Source: Mucilaginibacter sp.
Lineage (GTDB): Bacteria > Bacteroidota > Bacteroidia > Sphingobacteriales > Sphingobacteriaceae
NCBI GenBank assembly: GCA_014376655.1
Contig: JACMRC010000039.1
Span: forward strand, 1 to 7,118
DNA: 7,118 nt
Direction of reading: 5' to 3'
The notes under the pieces are model-generated. The model saw nothing but the letters and a program-made list of their open reading frames with translations, ran no database searches and was not told the DNA's origin. The position numbers and the translations under genes were made by a program. Positions 1-5,137 of the stretch are shown here, one piece after another (positions within the stretch are counted from its first letter, which is position 1; the number at the start of each line of letters is the position of its first letter).

Positions 1-867
1 ATTGTCATTAGCTTTTACCCTATAGGTAATATAAGTTACCGGGCGAGACAATAAATTCAAATCGGCCAATAACAATGGCGAAGTAAATGTTAGCGCCAAA
101 TCAACCTTGCCAACTTTAAAGTTATAAATGGTTTGTGTGGCAGTTACGCTTACACTTTTCTGATCGGCAACTTCCAGCTCTTTGGTAACAGGTTTCTCTT
201 TGTCCACCAAACCGATGTCGGCACGGGCACCACCGCCGGTATTTACTACGTGCATGGTGATGATATTCTCGCCAATTTTAAGGCGATCTTTATCCATGGC
301 AATCATTTCAAAACCTTTGCTTACGCCTACCCTGTCAAACAATGGCTTGCCGTTAAGGGTAACCTCAACATCATCATCCCATGATAATTTCAGGAACAGT
401 TTGTTAATGTCGTCTGTCTTTGAAACCGTGAATGATCTTCTTATCCAAATATCTTTAGTGCGCCATTTGGTTTTGTCGGTACGGGCGTCGCCAATTGGTG
501 ATGAGCCTTCTTTCCAGTCAGCTGCGGCATAATTAGCAGCGGTCCAGTCGCCTTCCGGCTTGGTGAAAGTATATTTTACAGTATAGTCTTTCTCATCTGA
601 TGCAGGTAATATGGTACGATATTGCTCGGCATCTTTACCTAAGAAACGGTAATCGGTACCATCAACATTTATTATACCTATTAATGATTGGTCGGCACCG
701 GTCCAGTGTGTGGTGGTACTTTCGGCCAGCTTATCAGAGTTTGACCATACGCTGAAATAAGTATTATGCGTAATCAGCGGGTATGATGGCGCTTTCCTGT
801 CCTGCGCTACCGCGTATTTAATGGTTGTTAAAAGTACTACGATGCCGAATAGCAGATTTTTTTTCAT
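1..867 (-). CDS. Glutaminase-family secreted protein (DUF4964/DUF5127 type), N-terminal part, cut by window edge
   Basis: The reading frame is open from an ATG at 865-867 to the left edge, giving 289 residues with no stop. Residues 1-22 form a signal peptide (basic MKK, hydrophobic core, A-V-A-Q end), so the protein is exported. Residues about 25-78 match the DUF4964 N-terminal module of Bacteroidota and fungal GtaA-like glutaminases, with the pattern PLITHNTYFSVWS followed by HWTGADQSLIG and a VDG-YRFLG turn. Residues about 105-222 look like a galactose-binding-type beta-sandwich (WIRRSF, a DDD then a VTLNGKPLF strand, HVVNTGG). Residues 260-289 begin the DUF5127 module (TSPLLLADLNLLSRPVTYITY). 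Full-length relatives are usually above 800 residues and continue into DUF4965 and DUF1793, so roughly two thirds is missing here through the window cut. The family is named for glutamine hydrolysis; activity on a glycan is not excluded. No convincing promoter was found in the 197 bp upstream. Confidence 0.85.
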   Translation of the reverse strand, partial: MKKNLLFGIVVLLTTIKYAVAQDRKAPSYPLITHNTYFSVWSNSDKLAESTTTHWTGADQSLIGIINVDGTDYRFLGKDAEQYRTILPASDEKDYTVKYTFTKPEGDWTAANYAAADWKEGSSPIGDARTDKTKWRTKDIWIRRSFTVSKTDDINKLFLKLSWDDDVEVTLNGKPLFDRVGVSKGFEMIAMDKDRLKIGENIITMHVVNTGGGARADIGLVDKEKPVTKELEVADQKSVSVTATQTIYNFKVGKVDLALTFTSPLLLADLNLLSRPVTYITYRVKANDN

Positions 868-1064
868 GAATATTATGTTTGAATGTACCGTATAATTGGT
901 TTAATCAGATAACAACTGCCCGTTTAGCGCCGTGCAGTAAAATATTGGCTAATTAACGGCATTTTAAGCTAAATACGTTCATTTATTTTCAATATTGAGC
1001 AATCGCTGCCTTTTATCATCCTGACAAATTAAGATACATCTATACCGAATGCTATTGAAAGCAA

Positions 1065-1520
1065 TTACTCTACCCGTATTAAGATAACATTACTTTTATT
1101 AACTACTGTATGTACAATATATTGGTGCTTTTTCGGCTCGACCATACATAAGGTGAATTGGTCGCCAAAGTGCAGGCTATTATTTACCTGTATTAAGGTT
1201 ATTAAATCTGGCAGAGATGTTAATGTAAGCGATCTGAACTTTTTCTCGTCGATGGGAATGCTTTTCTTATAATAGCTGTTCAAATAGATATATTTCCATT
1301 CAGTGTTCAGACACGAGCAATTAATAGTAAAGCCCGTAAGCGGGCTATCGTCCAATATAGTTAGTATTCTATAATTTTGAACGCTTGTAGTATCAGCCAA
1401 AAAGTAAACCGTATCCGGCTTATAGAGTGGCGAATTTTTAAGCGTTTTATATTGTGCAAATGATGTGCGACCCCATGCCATTGATACCGAGAAAATTAAA
1501 ATCGCTAACGCCTTCTTCAT
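1065..1520 (-). CDS. Small exported protein of unknown function
   Basis: This 151-residue protein starts at the ATG at 1518-1520 and ends with TAA at 1065-1067. The frame is open further upstream to an ATG at 1583, but that extension would read through the terminator hairpin at 1544-1580, and the 1520 start puts a signal peptide at the N-terminus (MKK, a hydrophobic run to about residue 17, then SFAQ with cleavage near residue 23). The mature part is about 128 residues, has no lipobox cysteine, and contains a CSC motif near residue 70 and a third cysteine near residue 125. The alternating hydrophobic pattern and few helices suggest a small beta-rich periplasmic or secreted protein. I do not recognise the family. 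It lies 81 bp downstream of the SusC-like receptor on the same strand but beyond a terminator, so co-transcription would need readthrough. A TATTTTTG word at 1534-1541 fits the Bacteroidota -7 consensus but would leave almost no leader. Confidence 0.7.
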   Translation of the reverse strand: MKKALAILIFSVSMAWGRTSFAQYKTLKNSPLYKPDTVYFLADTTSVQNYRILTILDDSPLTGFTINCSCLNTEWKYIYLNSYYKKSIPIDEKKFRSLTLTSLPDLITLIQVNNSLHFGDQFTLCMVEPKKHQYIVHTVVNKSNVILIRVE

Positions 1521-1540
1521 CACTTTATATCTACAAAAAT

Positions 1541-1580
1541 AAAAAACCGGCGTAGTAACTTTACCCATCTGCGCCGGTTT
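1541..1580 (-). terminator. Intrinsic terminator after the SusC-like receptor gene
   Basis: Read on the minus strand, AAACCGGCG (1580-1572) pairs perfectly with CGCCGGTTT (1552-1544) across a 19-nt loop, giving a 9-bp stem. Its closing T residues continue as an uninterrupted T run to 1541, followed by ATTTTTG. The stem begins 21 bp after the receptor stop codon at 1602-1604. There is no T tract on the plus-strand side, so it works in the minus direction only. The loop is long for a terminator, which slightly lowers confidence. Confidence 0.72.
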
Positions 1581-1601
1581 CAAATCATATTATATCTTTT
1601 A

Positions 1602-3770
1602 CTATATCTCTAACTTAATACCACCGCCAATAAACTTCTTATCATCCGGTGAATATCTTGGAACGCTTCCCTCTAATAATTGTAATTGCTGATAAAGGTT
1701 CCGGACATTTATAAATACATCCAGGTATCTTATAAATCCAATTGGTTGTAAACGGTAACCCACGTAAACGTTTTGCAGTCTAAGCCCTTGTACCATATCA
1801 GTATACACAGCATAATTACCGTTATTGGTTGCTGTCGGCGCGTGGTATACACCACGGTTCATGTCATACATCATGCTAACGCCGGCAAAGGTTTTATTGT
1901 AGCTAACCTGTGTGGCAAACCCTGCGGTAATAAGTTCTTTGCCCGGGTAAAATATCCGCAATTGGGTAAGAGCATAATTATTCTTAAAGCCTCTATTAGT
2001 CATATAGGCACCGTTTACAGCTGCAGTCCATTTAAATTTGCCGTTGCCGGGTAAAGTAAAGTTTAGGCCTATACGGTGTGTAATAATATTGGCGGTAGTC
2101 AATTTTGCACTGTCAACCGTTGGGCCGGTGGTGCTTGCTACAAAATAAGTGGTATTAAACTTTGTATTGCTGTAGTTATAGCTAAGTGTCAGCCCTTTTT
2201 TAAACCACGAGTAGGTTAACCCACCCTGTAACTGGTTATAAGTTTGGTATGGGTTTACAGGCTCGCGATAAACAGGTACTGCACCCGCGCTATAAGTTGC
2301 ACGATAAAAAGGCACTTCCAACAAACTGCCGGTCATATCTTCTGCATACGACATACTGCTTGCGTACGATCCATAAAGAATTATTTTCCTGCGTAGCTGT
2401 ATCGAGTCGGTAACACCAAAGACCTTCAAAACATCGAAGTTTAAGGATGCAAAAGGCAGTATTTTAGGTGATCTTGAACCATTATACAATGGCGCGTTGG
2501 TATGGGCTATTTGTTGCGCACCAACCTGCAGCGATATCATATCGATATAGTTTAACGTAACCGACGGCGTTATTGCCAATAGCTTTTGCTTTGCTACACC
2601 ACCTACTACATTGGTGTTAGTAACGGTATTAATTATCCGCGTAAGCGCTAACCTTGTGGTATCTTCGGTTTGGCGATATGTAGCGTTGATATTTGCGTTA
2701 AATGTAAAATCTTCATTATCGTCCAAAGTGCCCTGGTATGAAAAATCATCTTTAATTATCAAGTTGTTTACTGTCGACGTGCTATCAGTAATGCTGCTTT
2801 TTATGCCAAGCGCGTTCGGGTCGGTAACGGTCCAGTTAGCTTTGCTTTCGCGGCGCTGGAAACCGGCGCTTAAGTTATTGGTAAACAGGTCGGCAATATT
2901 GCTTTTAAATTGGATGTTACCATAACCCAGGTTTTGGTTGATTGTCCGTTGATCTACCCTATTTACGGTAATGCCGTTGTCAACATCATCCTTGTACAGG
3001 TCATTATCCTTTTGCGGCACATAGCCTGCGTTAATGCTTAAGGTATTGGTCTCATCTAATTTAACATCTAAATAACCATTAAATTTAAAGCGGTTACTGG
3101 TTACCGGTTTAAAAGATTCATAAACATCCTTGTTCCAATACTGCGGGAACACATTGTGCTGAATATCGACAGAGAGACCTGCCTTTGTATTTTTTGTATT
3201 GCTGTAAGCCGATACATAATATTGCTGGTAAAGGTCCGGTGTGGTATTCCCCTTATTTGCTGTGTTGGTGGGCGTACCTGCATTAGTACCGAAATATTTT
3301 TTTACCTGGTTAACTTGCCCGGCTGCTATTATACCTTTACTGTTAGGGCCGCCGCGTTTGGTTTTTACCAATACCAACACCTGCGATGGCAATGCGCCAT
3401 TTAAAACTGTAGCGGCATTTTGTACAATGGTTATCTCATCAATATCGTAAATGCTGTAAGCGTTGATATCCGTGTTTAAAACACCATCAATAACATAGGC
3501 AAATTTTTGTTGCTGGCCGTATACACCGTTAAAGTATAAAGTAAGGGCCTCTTTTAAATCGGTAAAGGGCATTTTTTCAAGGTCGGCGGCGTGTATGGTT
3601 ATGGCCTGGGTAAATTTCTTTTTCATGGTTACGCGCCCCAGGTCGTAAACAGCCGTATCGGGCAGCGATGAATAAATCGGTATAGTTGCTGTGGTATCTG
3701 TTTGTGCCTTTGCCGGGTTAAAAAACACGGCTAAAAATAATAGTAAACAGGAAAGTAAAGTTGCTCTCAT
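1602..3770 (-). CDS. SusC-like TonB-dependent outer-membrane receptor (short form)
   Basis: This 722-residue protein has a signal peptide (residues 1-22, ending N-P-A-K-A before Q23). A plug domain follows at about 45-140: an ADLEKMPFTDLKEAL helix, AYVIDGV at 91-97, a DIDEITIVQNAATVLNG stretch at 109-125, and a VLVLVKTKRG end at 131-140. This is the SusC/RagA plug pattern, in which canonical members end near ItTKrG. The remaining 580 residues show the alternating aromatic/polar strands of a 22-stranded barrel and end GGGIKLEI, with no terminal aromatic residue. Such receptors import glycans or other large nutrients using TonB energy. Typical SusC proteins are about 1,000 residues with a carboxypeptidase-regulatory-like domain before the plug. 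Here only about 22 residues separate the signal peptide from the plug, and no clear TonB box is visible. No susD gene adjoins: downstream is a small unknown protein and upstream is non-coding DNA. The substrate cannot be named. The ATG at 3768-3770 is the only start that keeps the signal peptide. Confidence 0.85.
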   Translation of the reverse strand: MRATLLSCLLLFLAVFFNPAKAQTDTTATIPIYSSLPDTAVYDLGRVTMKKKFTQAITIHAADLEKMPFTDLKEALTLYFNGVYGQQQKFAYVIDGVLNTDINAYSIYDIDEITIVQNAATVLNGALPSQVLVLVKTKRGGPNSKGIIAAGQVNQVKKYFGTNAGTPTNTANKGNTTPDLYQQYYVSAYSNTKNTKAGLSVDIQHNVFPQYWNKDVYESFKPVTSNRFKFNGYLDVKLDETNTLSINAGYVPQKDNDLYKDDVDNGITVNRVDQRTINQNLGYGNIQFKSNIADLFTNNLSAGFQRRESKANWTVTDPNALGIKSSITDSTSTVNNLIIKDDFSYQGTLDDNEDFTFNANINATYRQTEDTTRLALTRIINTVTNTNVVGGVAKQKLLAITPSVTLNYIDMISLQVGAQQIAHTNAPLYNGSRSPKILPFASLNFDVLKVFGVTDSIQLRRKIILYGSYASSMSYAEDMTGSLLEVPFYRATYSAGAVPVYREPVNPYQTYNQLQGGLTYSWFKKGLTLSYNYSNTKFNTTYFVASTTGPTVDSAKLTTANIITHRIGLNFTLPGNGKFKWTAAVNGAYMTNRGFKNNYALTQLRIFYPGKELITAGFATQVSYNKTFAGVSMMYDMNRGVYHAPTATNNGNYAVYTDMVQGLRLQNVYVGYRLQPIGFIRYLDVFINVRNLYQQLQLLEGSVPRYSPDDKKFIGGGIKLEI

Positions 3771-3818
3771 GCAGTGAGGGTTAAAGGTTTAACTGGTAGG
3801 CTAATAATTTTGGTTACC

Positions 3819-3826
3819 CAAATGTA
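3819..3826 (-). promoter_or_regulatory. Bacteroidota-type -7 promoter element for the SusC-like receptor
   Basis: The minus strand reads TACATTTG, an exact match to the TAnnTTTG -7 consensus of the Bacteroidota primary sigma factor. Transcription would begin roughly 7 bp downstream and give a leader of about 40 nt before the ATG at 3770. The region where the -33 element should lie is almost pure A/T and has no clear TTG. An inverted pair, TAGTA (3825-3829) and TACTA (3837-3841), overlaps the upstream edge and could be a regulator site, though its A/T content makes chance likely. Confidence 0.5.
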
Positions 3827-3901
3827 GTATATATATTACTATAATAATATATATTGATAATTTATACTGGGGGCAATTGGTTGTGTGAAAGGGGATTGAG
3901 G

Positions 3902-4024
3902 GCAACATTTTGTCAATCCTTAGCGATAGCGAAGGATCTTATAAAAATGACAGGTAAGCACCAGGCAGGTGGCGACTTAGTATTCGTATAAAATCCTTCG
4001 CTATCGCTACCCTTGACATGTTGC
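3902..4024. repeat. Interrupted inverted repeat, possible MITE or REP-type extragenic element
   Basis: The inner arms 3921-3943 and 3987-4009 are reverse complements at 22 of 23 positions; their core is TAGCGATAGCGAAGGAT. The complementarity continues outward: GTCAA (3912-3916) pairs with TTGAC (4013-4017), and the end word GCAACAT (3902-3908) pairs with ATGTTGC (4018-4024). The left arm has 4 extra bases, in short interruptions. The 43-bp centre (3944-3986) has no open frame and contains a weaker internal pairing, TAAG with CTTA around a CACC/GGTG pair. No target-site duplication is evident in the flanks. It lies about 130 bp upstream of the receptor start with no plus-strand gene just before it, so it is not an obvious terminator. 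It could be a small non-autonomous mobile element, a REP-type element, or a structured RNA. Confidence 0.7.
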
Positions 4025-4043
4025 TAATTTAACCTTACTTCAT

Positions 4044-4156
4044 ATCATCTAAATATCGCAGTATTATCACACTATATCACGCTATATCACATCATTATCA
4101 CACGGAATCACACTGAATCACACTATATCACAGCGTATCACACTATATCACAGTGA
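4044..4156. repeat. Tandem array of ATCAC words with a 10-bp period
   Basis: ATCAC occurs nine times, starting at 4066, 4076, 4086, 4097, 4107, 4117, 4127, 4137 and 4147: every step is 10 bp except one of 11. Two degenerate copies precede it, ATCAT at 4044 and ATCGC at 4055, each at an 11-bp step. The consensus unit is ATCACACTAT, exact at 4066, 4117 and 4137. In eight of nine copies the next base is A, so the minus strand reads TGTGAT each time. The array closes with the small palindrome TCACAGTGA (4148-4156). The period is not a multiple of three and both strands carry stops, so it does not encode a repeat protein. The spacing puts every word on nearly the same face of the helix, which suits cooperative protein binding or DNA bending. 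Simple tandem duplication with slippage is the plain alternative. Confidence 0.85.
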
Positions 4157-4380
4157 GTTTTTAATTTAAATAGCTGTGTATTAACAAAATGTAATAAAAA
4201 TGAAATTAATGCGCTTTTAGATTGAATTGGAATGCCGCAAAAAGTTATCCGCTTTAAAAAGAGCAGGCAGTTGACTATATACAAAAATACAAAATATATC
4301 GCAGAAATAAATCGCCCCGGATGATTATGGCAGCAATCATTGCCTTACTATTCACCAATATTTTAAACGCGATTTCCGGG
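4157..4380. other. A/T-rich non-coding segment with no gene identified
   Basis: Between the ATCAC array and the left direct repeat I see no plausible coding frame on either strand and no RNA gene. Two short pairings are present: ATGATT (4321-4326) with AATCAT (4335-4340), an 8-nt loop; and AAATCGC (4309-4315) with GCGATTT (4369-4375), enclosing it. Together they could form one nested structure ending at the left edge of the 40-bp repeat. The pairings are short enough to be chance. Confidence 0.5.
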
Positions 4381-4420
4381 CACAAGTCAGGCTACGACAC
4401 AAGTCAACGCGCTAAGACTT
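4381..4420 (+). repeat. Left copy of a 40-bp direct repeat flanking the VOC gene
   Basis: It aligns without gaps to 5030-5069 and matches at 34 of 40 positions; all six differences are transitions. Inside it the word CACAAGTC occurs twice (4381-4388 and 4398-4405), and CAAGTC (4400-4405) pairs with GACTTG (4416-4421) across a 10-nt loop AACGCGCTAA. The repeat is 138 bp upstream of the VOC start. Paired direct repeats around a single gene of opposite orientation suggest a recombination-site or cassette boundary. I could not match it to a known site family. Confidence 0.75.
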
Positions 4421-4458
4421 GCGCCATACAGGACAAACGAAAGGTTTAAGCAGAAATC

Positions 4459-4473
4459 CGAAAGTGACTTTCG
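4459..4473 (+). promoter_or_regulatory. Perfect 15-bp palindrome, operator candidate for the VOC gene
   Basis: The sequence CGAAAGT-G-ACTTTCG is a perfect 7-bp inverted repeat around one central base. It ends at the base before the -7-like box at 4474-4481, a position where a bound regulator would block or contact RNA polymerase. A second, imperfect palindrome AGTTATGCGTAACT (4482-4495) lies just after the box. No regulator gene is in the window. Being part of an inserted cassette, it may have arrived with the gene. Confidence 0.45.
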
Positions 4474-4481
4474 TATATTTG
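4474..4481 (+). promoter_or_regulatory. Promoter -7 element for the VOC gene
   Basis: TATATTTG matches the Bacteroidota TAnnTTTG consensus exactly and lies 77 bp before the ATG at 4559. The expected transcription start near 4488 would give a leader of about 70 nt. No clear -33 TTG is visible at the usual distance; the 15-bp palindrome at 4459-4473 occupies part of that space. Confidence 0.45.
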
Positions 4482-4558
4482 AGTTATGCGTAACTATTTT
4501 ACAATAGAAACGAATAGACGAAAATGCAAGTGAATGAAATTTAATAAAGACTAAAACA

Positions 4559-5011
4559 ATGATAAACAACAAATTACTAAGAATGGACAATGTCGGCATC
4601 GTTGTAGAATCACTTGATGACGCTATTTCGTTTTTCTCAGAGATAGGCTTAAAGCTCGAAGGGCGAGGGACTATAGAAGGAGAATGGGCTGGTCGTGTTA
4701 CCGGACTTGGTTCTCAGTGCGTAGAGATTGCTATGATGGTTACTCCAGATGGCCACAGTCGACTCGAACTTTCGAAATTTATCACACCTCCTACTATAGC
4801 AGATCACCGGACTGCGCCTGTGAATGCCCTCGGTTATCTACGTGCCATGTTCACCGTTGAAGACATTGACGAAATGGTATCCAGGCTAACCAAGCATGGT
4901 GCTCAACTCGTTGGAGAAGTGATTCAGTATGAGAACTCGTATCGGCTTTGCTACATTCGTGGAACCGAGGGGCTTCTTGTTGGGCTTGCAAAAGAACTCG
5001 GCAAAAAATAA
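4559..5011 (+). CDS. VOC-family protein (glyoxalase/bleomycin-resistance/dioxygenase fold)
   Basis: This cytosolic 150-residue protein has no signal peptide and is built of two VOC half-modules. Residues 9-72 hold the first (MDNVGIVVESLDDAISFFSEIGL, then EGEWAGRV, then HSRLELSKF) and residues 91-145 the second (YLRAMFTVEDIDEMVSRLTKHGAQLVGEV, then YRLCYIRGTEGLLVGLA). VOC members isomerise, cleave or simply bind small molecules, and some confer antibiotic tolerance by sequestration. The usual four metal positions look altered: Asn11 where MDHVG is common, Glu70 kept, Arg95 in place of the second-half His, and Gly142 near the last Glu. This is my alignment by eye and argues for binding rather than metal catalysis. 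It is the only plus-strand gene, and 40-bp direct repeats flank it. From memory, very similar proteins occur in distant phyla including Actinobacteria, which would fit transfer; this was not checked. ATG 4559 is chosen; Met9 (ATG 4583) is an alternative that still keeps the whole fold. Confidence 0.9.
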   Translation: MINNKLLRMDNVGIVVESLDDAISFFSEIGLKLEGRGTIEGEWAGRVTGLGSQCVEIAMMVTPDGHSRLELSKFITPPTIADHRTAPVNALGYLRAMFTVEDIDEMVSRLTKHGAQLVGEVIQYENSYRLCYIRGTEGLLVGLAKELGKK

Positions 5012-5029
5012 ATAGTCGACCAGCATGGA

Positions 5030-5069
5030 CACAAGTCGGGCCATGGCACAAATCAACGCGTTAAGACTT
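5030..5069 (+). repeat. Right copy of the 40-bp direct repeat flanking the VOC gene
   Basis: It starts 18 bp after the VOC stop codon and lies exactly 649 bp from the left copy. It keeps the AAGTC-like/GACTT dyad in the form AAATC (5050-5054) and GACTT (5065-5069), where the changed base still allows a G-T pair in single strands. It also contains two perfect 8-bp palindromes, GCCATGGC (5040-5047) and AACGCGTT (5055-5062), which are imperfect in the left copy. The right copy is therefore the more symmetric one and may be closer to an intact site. Confidence 0.75.
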
Positions 5070-5072
5070 TCA

Positions 5073-5100
5073 TTAGAAGGTCGCTACGCTTCTAAGTTTT
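5073..5100 (+). terminator. Possible terminator of the VOC gene
   Basis: TTAGAAG (5073-5079) pairs perfectly with CTTCTAA (5089-5095) over a 9-nt loop GTCGCTACG, and GTTTT follows. The stem is A/T-rich and the T run short, so termination would be weak. It sits 61 bp past the VOC stop. The rest of the gap to the esterase stop at 5138 holds another small hairpin, GATTA-GCAA-TAATC on the minus strand (5128-5115), with a T5 run 13 nt beyond it, which may serve the esterase gene. Confidence 0.4.
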
Positions 5101-5137
5101 AAAAACTAAGTTTAGATTATTGCTAATCAATTCCCTT

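Noticed and set aside
133..532. Plus-strand frames opposite the glutaminase-family gene
   Set aside because: They are antisense to a well-supported conserved protein and show no family features.
915..938. Terminator hairpin between the small exported protein and the glutaminase gene
   Set aside because: The stem is only 5 bp (ACTGC/GCAGT) with a 14-nt loop and no T run on the minus strand.
868..1064. Promoter for the glutaminase-family gene
   Set aside because: The best minus-strand words (TTAATTTG, TATTTAGC) each miss the TAnnTTTG consensus, and none has a -33 partner at the right distance.
1534..1541. TATTTTTG as a -7 box for the small exported protein
   Set aside because: It would leave a leader of only a few bases and overlaps the T-rich tail of the terminator, which can produce this word by chance.
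1521..1583. N-terminal extension of the small exported protein to an ATG at 1583
   Set aside because: The extension overlaps the terminator hairpin, and it would bury an otherwise normal signal peptide at residue 22.
4044..4156. CRISPR array
   Set aside because: The repeated word is only 5 bp with 5-6 bp spacers; CRISPR repeats and spacers are each tens of bases, and no cas gene is present.
4387..4599. A 70-residue minus-strand frame with a hydrophobic N-terminus
   Set aside because: It overlaps the left direct repeat, the palindromes, the promoter-like box and the VOC start, has no recognisable family pattern, and A/T-rich DNA easily gives hydrophobic frames.
4381..5069. Classical integron cassette with attC sites
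   Set aside because: Neither copy has the paired RYYYAAC and GTTRRRY ends (the nearest words are GCTAAGA and GTTAAGA), and no integrase is in the window. The cassette idea is kept only in a general form.
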